From Irpex lacteus (taxonomy: Eukaryota; Basidiomycota; Agaricomycetes; Polyporales; Irpicaceae), in the NCBI GenBank assembly GCA_001986395.2, contig MQVO02000003.1, forward strand, positions 992,001-1,056,000: a stretch of 64,000 bases of DNA. The letters run 5' to 3'. The notes beneath the pieces are model-generated. The model did not search any database, was not told the DNA's origin, and worked only from the letters and a program-made list of their open reading frames with translations. A program made the translations under genes and the position numbers. This document shows positions 37,010 through 48,945 of the stretch, piece after piece; positions within the stretch are counted from its first letter, which is position 1; each line of letters begins with the position of its first letter.

Positions 37010-39630
37010 TCACGACGCCGAATGAGAACCAGTATGTGTCTTCACCTCCACCACCACGTTCGCAATCATCAACACAACATACGCAACAATCAGCGTAACA
37101 CCCCAACTCCTCGGCAAGAAGTAGTTATTCCACGGTACAAAAATGAGCGTAGCAACGAGGAACCCAAGGAGTCCCACACTAGTGATGAAAAGCGTAGTGT
37201 TGAACTCCAGGGGATAGTGGTCGTTTGTAGTCTGCGAGACGATGTAGGTGCCGGAGATGCCTATGCCGAGGAGGATGTTGAGCATGGGGCCGCCGAAGCA
37301 CGCGGAGAAGCCCATGATGGGGGCGAAGACGGCTACGCTCATGTTTGCGACGAGGTCGGCGAGGGAGTTGCCCATGGCGAAGATGGTGAGTCCGATGATT
37401 GCGTCCGAGAGACCAAAGATTAGTCCGAATGTCTACAAATATACCCTCATTAATTAGTCTGCTTGGACGATGTATAGAACGAGGAGAGCACGCACCTGAA
37501 GCACTTCAACGACCTCATCTGCTATTGCCATAATCCAGACGACGGCTACGACGAAGCCCATCGAGCAGCGGGCGAGCTGGGCATACCGGCTCTCACCGGT
37601 CCCACCGAACACAGCGACAAGTACGCCTATGCATGTACCAGCCACACCTGCAGCGAGCAAGAACCACGGTTCTTGGCGCGTACCATCTGACAGACCAGTC
37701 AACCGAGCACGTCACACAATGTACTGGTGAGAACTCACCAAACAGGATAGCAATGCACCACAACGGGCCGAGAGCACACTGAACCGCCATAAGCCACTTA
37801 TTATACTGCAACTCATGCATCTCCTCCTCCACTTCTTCCTCCGCAATCAACGTCCTCGCCACCCCCTCTTCCTCAAAATCGACCAGCCTCTCAGCGTTCT
37901 CGGGCTTCTCAATCGGCGAAGCCAAAGCATCATGGTTCGTCACCACGACTGGTAGCGTCAGAGTAAGCGCGAGGACTGCTGGGGCGGCGAACAGCGCGGC
38001 GATCATGCCCAAGATCGACTTGGAGCTGAAATTATGGAGAGTGGGGAAGAGGACGTGATACGTTTGGCATACTGTGCGCCATACGCGTTGGCGTTTGGTG
38101 GGAGGGATGTACGTTTCGCCTTCGGTGTCGGTATCGATGTAGCCTGCTGCGGATGGAGGAGGTGGGGTAGCTGTTGTAGCACGGGAGACTGGGTCGACGT
38201 CGTCGATGAGTATTTGCGGCGAGCGCGGTTCGAGGGGTACGCTGCCCAACGCTGCTTCCCAAGGATCTCGTTCGCGGTCAGAGAGTGGTGTGCGCGAACG
38301 AGAACCCGTGCTGCGGTGTCGCCGATGATAATGAGGGCTGTCGTAATGACCTCCAGGATAGGGTGTGAGTGGGCTGTCGAACAGATCGAGTCGTGAACCT
38401 GCCGCTTGCTCTTGCAAGGAAGAGACGACACGACGGAATTCGAGTGCTCCGATGAGTGAGAATGAGGGCATGTGGCTGTGAGCACTTGGTGTGCGTGAGA
38501 AGTGAGAATGAGGAGAGGAGTCGCGGGTGTTGGGGCGGGTGGGAAGGTCTAAACCGAGGCGGGGTGGAGGGCCCGGTGCTGATATCGCTCGGCCTCTTGT
38601 GGTAGTTGCGGGTACGAGAAGAGAGTCTGGAGAAGCTGCAATGAAGAGTAAATATTTGCTAGAAACTGGTACATGAGTGTACTCACGTTCATCGCGGTAT
38701 GGCTCTGTTATTACTGCGATTTCAGGAATGACCTCTTCCCTGAATTCGTCGCGCATGAGATCCTCGCGTTGAAGCCGTCTGGCCCGCCTTCGCTCCCACC
38801 ATGATCCGGCGACAACGATGACCACATACACAAAGTAAAGGACTATAAGCATTTCTGCTTCCCACAGCTCGATCTTGCTGTCCCACAAGACGACCATGAG
38901 AAGGACCACGGCGACTGTGAAGAAGCCAACGTCTCGGATAAATGGAGCGCGGTCGACCTTGAAGGGCTTGATGATGCACATAGAGCCTACGACGCAAGAT
39001 GTCACAAATGCTGCGGCTCCTAATAGTTCGCCTATGGCCAAACCCCCAGAGTCTTCGCGCATGGCGGAGAATGTAGAGAAAAGGTCCGGACTGCCATTAC
39101 CAAAGGCCAGGAACGTCACACCAGCAACATTTTCGTCGAGACCTAGTAATTGCGCTAGGGTTCCGAGGTTAGGACAAAAGAAGTCGGATGCGCTTATGCC
39201 GAGAGTTGAGAAGAGGAAGAGGAGCCAGATGAGATAGCCGGTGAAGAGAGCAGGTCGCAGGGGCAGGTCGGCACAGAAATATCTTTGAGCGTAGGGAATA
39301 GAGAGGAATGTATGTGGTTCGCTACACTCTTCCTTGACGTTTGCGCATTGCTCCTCAAGGGGTACAGAGTAGGGATGACACTGTGAATATGATCAATTTA
39401 TGCCATTGGCTGCTATGGAGTATAGATAGGCGCACCTGGTCGTCGTCCTCTAGTTCAGAACTGTTCAGCAACGTTGTTAGCTGTCCGTCCGAGCTGATAC
39501 TGCGCTTCGCCAGTGCCAATTGCGAAGACTGATACGGTGTGGATATCTGTGCATAACGAGAGTTGGACCAAAGGATGCAATTGACCAGGAAAACAACGAG
39601 GAAGATGAGTCGAGGGGCTCGCAGACCCAT
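37010..39630 (-). CDS. CaCA-family cation/Ca2+ exchanger (NCX/NCLX-like)
   Basis: Membrane antiporter exchanging Ca2+ for Na+ or H+, likely in an internal membrane. The start at 39630 (MGLRAPRLIFLVVFLVNCIL) is a signal-anchor sequence. Paired Cys appear in CHPYSVPLEEQCANVKEECS. The first alpha repeat is VTFLAFGNGSPDLFSTFSAM, with the GNGSPD ion-binding motif. Helices around SCVVGSMCIIKPFKVDRAPF follow. A long Ser/Pro-rich cytosolic loop (about 38050-38650) holds the regulatory region, then a second membrane block leads to the second alpha repeat MGNSLADLVANMSVAVFAPI and GGPMLNILLGIGISGTYI. The end is VVVEVKTHTGSHSAS (TGA 37010-37012), though a last intron could give another tail. About 800 residues; layout matches fungal NCX-type proteins. 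Confidence 0.87.
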
Positions 39631-39938
39631 GTCGGGTGACGTCGGTGGTGAATGTCGGTGTCAGAGAGCGTTGGAGGTAGCTATGGCATGTGGGTTGGTA
39701 TGAAGTCGAGAGCAAGTCGTGCCCGCCCAGACGCAGCGGAGGAACGCATGCCAGTGGTCGGGGAAAACACACACAGGCGCCCATCATCCGTCATATGTGA
39801 TCTGTGCGGTAAACTCACGCCAAACGTCTGCACACGACCGCCACCATGCTCTAATCACACGAGGCACAAGAATGAGGTGCGGCGTGGTAGCCAGCTGGCG
39901 ACAGTGGCATGGTTACATTTCAGCTGCTTATGTGTCTA

Positions 39939-41285
39939 CTAGAATTCTCTCTTGCCAAACCCCGAATATCCTACCCCTCTCAAATTCCAATCTGTATCTG
40001 GACTCTGTCTATTTCCCTGCTCGTCAACTGCTCGACTACAGACCGCCCCGTGTAACTCAGAATCGTCCGGAATCCCCACATTCGCCTCCCACAGCGTCCA
40101 ACTCCATCGCCCCTCCTGATAGTTGATCTTTGCAGGCGACCACGATCGGCCCTCGTCGATGCTGATCTCGACTCCTTTCACTTGCCCGAAAGGTCCACCA
40201 AGTGCGTAGCCCTTGACATTCAATGTACGAGTCGCTAGATCGACGTTAGCAACAGCGACAACGGAGTTGAGTACGTATGCTTGGAGGGGTGGTAACTTGG
40301 ACCACCAATCTTCCGAGTCTGCTATCTCGTGAGTCTTGATCTGAAAATCCAGATAAATTCTTCATCGGTTATACGCTAAAAAAAGCGGCTTACATGAGGA
40401 GGTAGAACCTTGTAATCCTGCTGATGATAATAGTTCCCCGACTCCTTCCGCGACACTGTAATCTGGTCTACCCACTTCACCCACCTCGCACCCGTATGTC
40501 CTGGAACAACCACACGGAAAGGGTATCCATGTTCATGTGTAAGTAACTGTCCGTTCATCTTTGTATCCTCCAAACATTAGCCCCTCTCCAAAAGTAATCC
40601 GACCGAGTGCTCACTTCATACGCAAGGAGCGCATCCCCGCTCTCGTCAAGTGCCTTATGCAGAGGCACAGACGACCCAAACCAGTCGTCCTCCTGACAAG
40701 CTGCAACATGCGACGCGAAACACACATGCAGACCTTCCTCGGCATTCGTGCTCTCTGATACGCCCGCCCGCAGTAGGATATCTCGCAAGTGGGCCCCTCC
40801 CCACCTAACATTAGCGATCGTCCCCTCTCCCCACAGGATACCTTCGACATCTGCATGCTTCCTCTCTTGCATCACTTTCCGTCTATTTCCAGCACACTAC
40901 AGGGGATCCTCATCAGCATCCCATCATGACAAGTTTATCAAGGAGACCAGGAGACGAGCTATACCTGCAGTGCAGCGACGACCTCCACTTTTGGGAATGT
41001 GTTTCGCAGGTCTTCCAGGGTGTATAGAGACTCTTCCTTGACAAGTCCATCGACTTTCAACTTGAACGTCGTACCGTCTAAACGCTCGATTGGACCTACG
41101 AATGCACGCAAGTACGGCCGTTAGTCATTGTTCTGGAACTACTCAAATTACCACTGGAAGAACTGACCATGATTACGAGCATAAATGAGGTCGACAGGGG
41201 TGATATTATGCTGCACGAGTGTCTCCAGAGGTGGCTCCGCGTTGTATGGCTTTTCGTCGTGAATGATCACTTCTTTGGATGTCAT
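39939..41285 (-). CDS. Sulfite oxidase-like molybdopterin enzyme, copy 2
   Basis: Paralogue of the gene at 22141-23406, roughly half identical by eye. Start ATG at 41285 (MTSKEVIIHDEKPYNAEPP). The Mo domain has YARNHGPIERLD, the Mo-ligand Cys in QCAGNRRKVM, WGGAHLRDILL, FASHVAACQEDDWFGSSVPL and GHTGARWVKWVD. The dimerisation domain has [28 protein letters not shown] and TDWNLRGVGYSGFG, ending GKREF. Three introns match copy 1 (after VAALQ, after the Y/W-E before the MN exon, and after LPPH/LPPE). One extra intron inside ARNH|GPIE, about 76 nt, is absent from copy 1. No cytochrome b5 and no signal peptide. All family residues I can recognise are kept, so both copies look functional. Confidence 0.88.
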
Positions 41286-44200
41286 CTTTGATTGTGTTTT
41301 CGTTTCTGTAAGGCTGTCTGTCTTCATTGGTCAATAACCAGGCGAGAAAGCTGCCCAACCGATAAAATACAACGCACCCAGGTGGTTCAGAACTTGACCT
41401 GTGTGTTGTACATAGGCAGGAGACCGTTCAATGGAGGGTAATATTGGCGTAGTGGCGCTGCTGGAGCCATAAATTAGGGATGCCGTACACGTATGATGCA
41501 ATGTTACAGTCAAGGCTCTCGACCCCTCGGTAAGTAGGGCATCCAGCGATAGTATCGTGGTGCGTCAGCAATAAGTACGAAATTGATACACAGTGCCAGT
41601 ACCCATGAATCTCTCGACACAGACGACACTCACCGGCAGCACTAGGCTCGTGATCAGCCTCTATAAATCTCGTAGCTCGGAATAGAAGGAAGCACGCACT
41701 GGCACTAGCTTCTCGTATGGACCCATGACCACATATAGATCACCTTTCAAGTTGCTCTGCTATGCAAGTCAGACCGTGCGAGACATGTCTACCAGCCTAC
41801 CACAAGGCCGCGATGATTCAACTCCGGCCCCGCTGTCCAAGATAATGATTCGAAGGTCACCTGCATGCATACCTGAATGTTAACCGACATGAGTGGGAAG
41901 TCGAGCGGAAATGACTAGGAGCTTGAGGGCAACATGCCTCGATTGTGGTAGGTTTGATGACACCCGAGACGGCGTATTGCCCACGTTGCCTATGGCCACT
42001 TTCGTACGATCTCCTGCTACCGTGCATCCAGTATCAGAGATTCGGATAGCAATGAGTGAACAGAACCGTAGATAATCTCCCAGAAGTGGATGCAGCAAAG
42101 TCATCTTCAGCTTCCGGCCACAGACTGCCTGAGCTGCTTGCGTGTGAACTCCTTATCATCGATTGAGAGGAAGAGGTTATTTGACGTTTGTCTGTGCTGC
42201 GATGCTTGACATCTAGCGCTTGGTTTGGTTCCGCGAAGCTGCCGAAGAATCTGTATCTATAAAGTTATGGGTATACAACCAACTGTACAGCGTGTGTGGT
42301 ATTTGCTCGTTGAGTAGCATAGATGCCACTGGCAGTGTACAGAGACTCGGAGTCGGGATACGCACGCTTCTTACGGCGAAATCACCTCCGTTAAGTGTGT
42401 TTATGGCTTCCTAGTCGCTACTCTTCTCCAAAGGTAGTGGGTATTTTGGTGTAAGGATGTTAGGCACCTGACTGTGTCTAAACCTGGCTCTGGCACGTTT
42501 GTTTCTCTTCGAGCATCTCGGGAACCAGGGTTGTTCCTCCCGACCTCGGAGCAAAAGACGTCACACGAACCTGCGTGAATGCAGAGCCATGAGATCAGAG
42601 ACAGCCATAAATGAGCCATTACTATACGGTTTATGTTATGATCAATGTTCTGTGTCAGAGAAGAGTTGCAAATTCGACAGACGGCACGAGAACTTACCAG
42701 ATTGACAGAGCAACACTAGGGAAGCATGGGCTTTTACTTCGCGTTTGGGTGCTCCAGGCATGCTAGAGTTGTGCCAGTGCTTTGCGAATTTGGTTATAAT
42801 CTCCAGAAATTAGAGCGAATCTGTAGTAACGAGTGTGTGCACTCGAAAGCTACGAGGCTACATCTCCACGGCTGAGAATGAGTACACGTTTAGCAAAAAG
42901 AAATACTGACAACATCCCAACCGCATTGAGCGGCGTAGGGAACGCGCTCACAGCCAGAGTAGCCCGCTCGTTACGAAAAGCTCGGCGAATCGGCCTACGC
43001 GCAGTATGTGGCCTAGTAAGATGGAATGGAGATTCTCACCGACGAACGTTTGGCACTGACACTGCCTGTAGTTCCGGACTCGAGCATCTGGTGTCGCTCT
43101 CTGCGGTGTGAGGTCCTTGGATTCCAGCCAGCCCACTATGCTCAACGTGTCCGAATAACACCGGTAAAACACATTATCTGTACATGCTACCACTGGTAGT
43201 AACTTGAAATACCATTGCGCTGTCGACTTCTTTGAACTTCCTGCACCTCGAGTGCACAGCCAGCTAGGGTATGTCATCCCGTCCCGAGGGACGTTCTCGT
43301 GCAACCTAGATCACGGAATGTCAGCGAGCAGTCAGGCACTTGTCTAGTTCAGAGATCAAAAAACCTAACGAACGTGTACACTTGCCAAGAATAACATGTC
43401 CTTAAGCGCTGGATGTGAGTGCGCATCGCCGCCAGATCTGGGTGGCTCTGATCAAATCTGATGACTACGACGGATTACGGGGGCTGCTGTGGCCAGTGGC
43501 TTTTCGAAGTTAAACCTGTATACGAGGGTAGTGCTTATAACGGAGCGAATAATTTTCAGTCCATAATGGTGCTATTATAGCTGGCTGCAGATACACGCAA
43601 CGAATTCTATACATTAGTGTACACTGGCTATACTGAAAATTATTCGCCAGTGGAAACACATAGGTTCTCTGGATTTATTACACACCGACTAGAAGCGATA
43701 TTCGATCGACACGCTGGAACGTCGAAGTCCGGGTGCCTAGATCCGTACCTTTGCAGTGGCATGTAGGATGCTAGATAGCAGTGGCGGACACCCGATAAAA
43801 ATGACAACTTGAAGTAAACGGATCACGGTCTCGGTATGGGTGCAGATCGACAGATCCTGGACATACCCTGGCATTTGCACACGATGTTAAGTAGCTGCAT
43901 ATTCTGCATGCTTACCCAAATGAGCCGCCTCCAGTGGAGAAAGCAGATACCTCACTGGAATAGATATCAATTGGTGGGGTGGTTCGCGCCAGTCGTTGGC
44001 AGATGCATGGACAGGACAGAGCTCACCATGCCAGATGTCTTGGATAGCGTAGGCGTGCACCACCTGCACCAACGCACGTTTTGTGTCCAGATTTTTTTAA
44101 AGGAAGATGGCCCGGCCCTTATAGAAGGTATGGCCTAGGCGGAGGGCACTGCCCTGTGCAAAGAGTGAGCCACGAGATCAACAGCAGCGTTGCCATCGGT

Positions 44201-45363
44201 GCTTACCGATAAACCTCTGTGCAAAGATGAACAAGGCAGCCGCCTAGGAATCAAGCTTAATCAAGGGAGAATCGCGGAGCTGTAAGACATAACAACTCCT
44301 CAACATTGCACAATACCATCATACAAAATCCAGATGCTTCTTGGAATTAGGAAATGAGCGGTCGCTGCAGCTTCAACTCGGGGACATGCACCCGTCATTG
44401 GTATCGTGACCCATAGAATTTTTGTCGCTTACCATTGGCAGACCAAACTCCAGGGAAGACGAAGAAATTAGCCAGGTTTGAAATCAGGAGTTCCGCGATC
44501 CGAAGGGCGAGCAAGATCGCGATCACTGAGCCAGAAGTCTCGGACAAAATTGAAGAGAATTTCTGCTTGGAAAGGAAGAGAATGTGAGCGCACGGATAGG
44601 AGCAAGTTGTTGAACGCGCGAGTAAGAAGCAACGTTTTCAGGAACAATATGGGAGGTTTTGAAGATGCTGAGAAAAATAGCCCGGAGAGAGGATGCCGCG
44701 ACACGGTGCAGCGTGGTGGGCGGTCTGGATCTGTAAGTCTGTTCAGTGAGGAAGATGGTGGTAACTAGATGACGAGTTGGCGTACGTGGGCATCAAGATG
44801 GACTGAATAGGCCAGTATGACAGAGTACTGCGACAGAGCAGACTACTGTTGGATTCTGACACGGATATTGATGCCACGGAATAGTGAGGAATGCGCGGTC
44901 CCGAACTATTGATCTGTGAGAGCAGATAATCATTAGTCCGTGTTGGCGTAACAGTGGACAACAAGGAGCGAGGGGTGGCGCACGACTTGGACTCAAGCCT
45001 AGGGCACGGGCAGAAGGAATGCGGCGTGCCGGCCGAGAAGTAGAGGAGCAAGGCCAGATCTGAAGGAAGGAACAGAAGAAACCGGATCTGAATTACAATA
45101 GATTGCAATGCATACGAAGATTGAGAAGCAGAAGCAGGCAATTAACGTTGAACTTCCGCGCCCTCCGCGAGCGATAAGTACTCTGTAGCGCCGCCGCAGC
45201 GGCCGCTGTGCGAGCTGTGGCCTGAATTCAGAGCATGCTAGATCTTCCGTGAGCTGTGAATATTCTTTTTCTGGGACGAGAGAGTCAGCGACATCGACCG
45301 CTTGAATGTGTTCCGAGAGCTAAGACATGAGCGTCAGAGGAAAGATGGAAACACTGACATACA
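41286..45363. other. 4 kb gene-poor stretch
   Basis: The longest gene-free part of the window. Frames up to about 130 codons occur (42948-43304 minus, 43836-44138 plus, 44743-45141 minus), but none shows a domain, a convincing splice chain or a family I know. It holds a 16-bp inverted repeat pair (43545-43647) and a purine-rich plus strand at about 44470-45140. It could be relic transposon sequence, a non-coding RNA locus or decayed genes; I cannot decide. Confidence 0.4.
43545..43647. repeat. Inverted repeat, MITE-like or hairpin
   Basis: GCGAATAATTTTCAGT at 43545-43560 and its exact reverse complement at 43632-43647, with 71 nt between. The element would be 103 nt long. The outer flanks do not show an obvious target-site duplication. 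This may be a small MITE, a hairpin RNA or a chance palindrome. Confidence 0.45.
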
Positions 45364-45508
45364 AACGTGCAAGAAGCGCCGTGTGGGCAGTTGATAAGAT
45401 CTCCCACCGCGGCCGCTGATTGGCCAGTTAGTACGAACGTGCAAGGTACGACTGTGAGAGGGCTGCGAAAGGGCTCACATGTCTGCCTATCCAGCGATGG
45501 TTTAAATA
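45364..45508 (+). promoter_or_regulatory. Promoter of phosphate permease 1 with two Pho4-type sites and TATA
   Basis: Two AACGTG hexamers (CACGTT on the other strand) at 45364-45369 and 45436-45441, each inside a repeated AACGTGCAAG; CACGT[G/T] is the core bound by Pho4-type bHLH factors. An inverted CCAAT (ATTGG) lies at 45419-45423 and a TATA-like TTTAAATA at 45501-45508. The last is 80 nt before the ATG. The Pho4 link is inference from the gene's function. Confidence 0.4.
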
Positions 45509-45587
45509 CCTCACAGCGCTCTCAATAAATGTCTCTCGTCGCTCGAGTCCACTCTCTTCCCCCCGCAGACCACCCGACTTCGTCGCC

Positions 45588-47509
45588 ATGGCCGCCTACA
45601 TCAACGACAAGGCTTCAGACACCACCGACCCAAAGACCGGCATCACTCCCTACACACTCGATGAGAAGAGGCGCGCCGCTCTTGCAGAGGTCGACAACGC
45701 CAAGTTCTCGTACGTCTTCTTGATCATCGCTGCCCCTTCGTCTCTCACGTCCTGTCCTTCCACAGCTGGTTCCACTTCAAAGTCTGCTTGGTCGCCGGCG
45801 TTGGCTTCTTCACCGATGCGTAAGTCTCCTTCGATCCGTACTCTCGTCTACTTTATTCCTGACACTATCTGCCAGCTACGACATCTTCGCTATCAACATT
45901 GCTTCGACCATGTTGGGCTACGTCTACAACTCCCATGGCAAGCTCAGCACAAACCAGGACCTCGGTGTCAAGGTCGCAACTCCCATAGGCAACCTCATCG
46001 GCCAACTTCTCTTCGGTTGGCTCGCAGATGTTGTCGGTCGTAAGCGCATGTGTAGGTTTCCTTTCCTCCTCTTCGAGCCTCATCCGGCGCTAACACAATT
46101 TTCAGACGGTGTCGAGCTCATGATTATCATCGTTGCCACCTTCGGTCAAGCCGTTGCTGGTGAAGCTCATGCAGTCAACGTGATTGGTGTCATAATTGTC
46201 TGGCGAGGAATCATGGGGATCGGAATCGGTGGCGATTATCCTTTGTCTGCCATTATCTCCTCCGAATTCGCCTCCACCCACATACGCGGTCGCCTTATGA
46301 CGGCCGTGTTTGCTAACCAAGGCTGGGGCCAATTCGCTGGTGCTCTTGTCGCTCTCATTATCGTGCACGCATACAAGAGCTCGCTTCTCGGTAGTGATCC
46401 TAACGCTCACATAGACCAGATGTGGCGTATCCTCATCGGTCTCGGATGCGTTCCTGGTGTCCTCGCTCTCTACTTCCGTCTTACCATCCCCGAGACTCCT
46501 CGTTTTACCATGGATATTGAGCGCAATGTCCAGCAGGCCTCTCAGGATGTCGACAACTTCCTCACCTCCGGTACCTACTACGTCGACCCCGACACCACCA
46601 TCGAGCGTGTTCAGGCCCCCAAGGCCAGCAAGCGCGACTTCCTTACTTACTTCAGCAAGTGGGAGAACGGCAAGGTCCTCCTCGGTACCTCCTACTCGTG
46701 GTTTGCTCTTGATGTAAGTCATCCGTAACATTTTGCGTTCAGTGTGTATTGATAACCGTCTCTTCACTCAGATCGCCTTCTACGGTCTCGGTCTCAACTC
46801 TGCCATTATTCTCCAAGCCATTGGTTTCGGTTCTCCCTCGGCGTCCCTCACGGGCGGACTTAAGATCTACACCAATCTCAAGAACATCGCTCTCGGCAAC
46901 ATGATCCTCATTGCTGCTGGCCTTATTCCAGGATACTGGGCCACCTTCCTTTTCGTCGACAGCTGGGGCCGCAAGCCTATTCAGCTCATGGGTTTCACCG
47001 TTCTCACCGTCCTCTTCTGCTGCATGGGTTTCGGATATCACAAACTCATCGCCACCCCCGCCGCTTCCAAGGCCTTCGTCTTCCTCTACTGTTTGTCAAA
47101 CTTCTTCCAGAACTTCGGTCCCAACACTACTACTTTCATCGTTCCGGGTGAAGTGTTCCCCACCCGTTACAGGAGTACTGGCCACGGTATCTCTGCCGCC
47201 TCCGGAAAGCTCGGTGCTGTCGTCGCTCAGGTCGGCTTCGCTCGTCTCAAGGACATTCATGGCACGAACGCGTTCGTCGGTCATATGTGCGTTTTCATCC
47301 ATCTCTTCTGGCATTTGAGCATATACTTACTTATTTTTCTCTCTTCGCGTAGTTTGGAGATCTTCGCGTTCTTCATGTTGACCGGTATCTTCTCGACACT
47401 GCTCATCCCCGAGACCAAGGGCCGTACGCTCGAAGAGCTCTCGAACGAAGACCAAAACGGCTTCATCCGAGGTCCCGCACGACCACGGGAGTCCCAGCCC
47501 GTCGTATAA
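45588..47509 (+). CDS. PHO84-type phosphate permease, tandem copy 1
   Basis: High-affinity H+/phosphate symporter of the MFS phosphate:H+ symporter group in the plasma membrane. Start MAAYINDKASDTTDPKTGIT at 45588. The first helix is HFKVCLVAGVGFFTDAYDIF, then GQLLFGWLADVVGRKRMYG (MFS loop 2-3 motif) and the family signature GIGIGGDYPLSAIISSEF with the Asp of the GGDYPLS motif. A central loop (TIERVQAPKASKRDF) joins the second half: ALDIAFYGLGLNSAIILQ, DSWGRKPIQLMGF, FGPNTTTFIVPGEVFPTRYR and LIPETKGRTLEELSNEDQNG. Ends SQPVV, TAA. Introns fall at 45710-45765 (GTACGT donor), inside TDA|Y, RKRM|YG, ALD|IA and VGH|IL. About 540 residues. Copy 2 follows 1.4 kb downstream. Confidence 0.93.
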
Positions 47510-48945
47510 AACTTCCTCTCCTTATGCTTTGTATTCTGTCGTCGGTTCCTTAGCCCTATCTATTACCTTTTGCTCCTACTACTACTACCCTGTCGTGTTC
47601 TCGTCTCTTTGGTCAGCTGGATGTCGGCATTTCTCTCTCATGCGCAACCAACTCATCTCTCATCATCTTTCATCGACATCCCTCACCACCTCCCACTAGC
47701 ACTCCTGTGTTAATGCAGTAATATCACTCTGTCTGTTGTACTTGCATCTGGTATAGTTTAGATCCCCCGCACTCGTTGGATGTAGTTATGCTTTCTCTTT
47801 CTGTCCGTATGTTCTTGTTACTCAATGAACATGACGGCTTTAACATGGAATCCGAGCGTAGAAATCGGGGCATCCTTGTTGGATTCCTGCGGCAGCTCGG
47901 CTGTGTCTTTAAGCGCTTATCTTCCGAGCGTATCAGTGGAAGGCGCTAGTCGGAGGTTCTAGGATGAAATTTGATCTAAACAAGGTAACTCTTTACGTTC
48001 ATCACTGCACTCCCAGTGGTGGCTTACCCACCGTCCCCACCGTCCTTTCCAAGACTGCGCCGGTCTAACTCATGAATCTACTGGTGGTCTTACTCCTTTT
48101 GAGTAGAGTGTGCTCATCACGCGACTCAGGGAAGTCTCAGCCTGTCGAACAAGATTCCTTCTCAGATGCCATCTGTCGAAGTACTTATCAAGGCCCAGAA
48201 GATACCGTATGTCAGCCGATAGCACTGAACGTGCTTTGGACTTGCATCAAGTCGAAGCATGCTGGGGAGGCCACAACTACAAAGACAGGCAAAGATATCG
48301 TCAAAAGATGCAGCCAGAACAAAAGGAGGTCTTGCAACATAAAGAGGTCAAGCCAAAGATTGGTCAACAATTTTCATTTCCAAAAGTATGGTATGTCGAC
48401 TGTCAAGTTGAAGTACAAGTCGCACATTTTGTACTCACAGTATATTCTGTATCAGCGGCTACGGTCAGTGAATTTACCACTCGGTACGGCGGAGGATATC
48501 GGAGAGAACATGATGCTTCAGCCAGTTCTCATTTAGCCTCGCTCGTCGCAGTCCTCGCGCCCTCTCCTGGTCACACCCCTTTTGAAAAGGGTGTCGGTGA
48601 AGGCTATCCTGTCAGTTGCGTACCTATACGTGAGATACATTGCGGGCCATCCAAGACGTCCTTCAAGATGGAATTCAAAGCCGGGTCGCGTGCCCGACTT
48701 CTCTGCTTCTCACTGGGGCTATCTGGCCACTGTTGGCATCGAAAAGAACGGATGCGGTGTCAAACTTGCCTACCCTGCTCTATCTTGCACTATTCACGAA
48801 CGTGCGAGGTACAGGTATGGAAGGGCTATTCTCGGGCTCTCACAATTGTTTCTGTGCCAGAGATGTGTTCATATGCCCCCAAGTGGTGGTCCTCTTGAAT
48901 GTCTCTGGGCGCCAAGTCCACACTCCTCCCCGTAAGCCACTCGAC
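47510..48945. other. Spacer between the tandem phosphate permeases, with a long open frame
   Basis: Contains the 3' region of copy 1, then a plus-strand frame open from 48110 with its first ATG at 48209 and stop at 48898 (230 codons). No domain, signal peptide or membrane segment is visible, and the frame ends 47 nt before the ATG of copy 2. A hairpin-like ACACCCCTTTTGAAAAGGGT lies near 48575. I treat it as spacer and promoter, with the frame noted as a lead. Confidence 0.4.

Noticed and set aside
42948..43304. 118-codon minus-strand frame in gene-poor DNA
   Set aside because: No domain, no splice partners, and length near what chance allows in this window.
43887..44072. Minus-strand frame with PLEAAHLGKH, which resembles an ankyrin repeat
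   Set aside because: Only one short stretch matches, with no repeat pattern around it and splice signals that cut it.
44133..44248. CCTAGGCGG / CCGCCTAGG inverted 9-mers with nearby TGTGCAAAGA repeats
   Set aside because: Short and without further extension; not enough to call an element.
46102..46767. 221-codon minus-strand frame
   Set aside because: Antisense shadow of phosphate permease 1; the same shadow is seen in copy 2.
48565..48600. Hairpin-like ACACCCCTTTTGAAAAGGGT as a terminator
   Set aside because: Short, with a near-zero loop, and intrinsic terminators are not used by nuclear Pol II genes; it may be a chance palindrome or stress-element pair.
48640..48945. In-frame 102-codon extension upstream of phosphate permease 2
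   Set aside because: It begins with TTG, the first usable ATG (48817) would add 43 residues unlike the family, and the ATG at 48946 aligns with copy 1.
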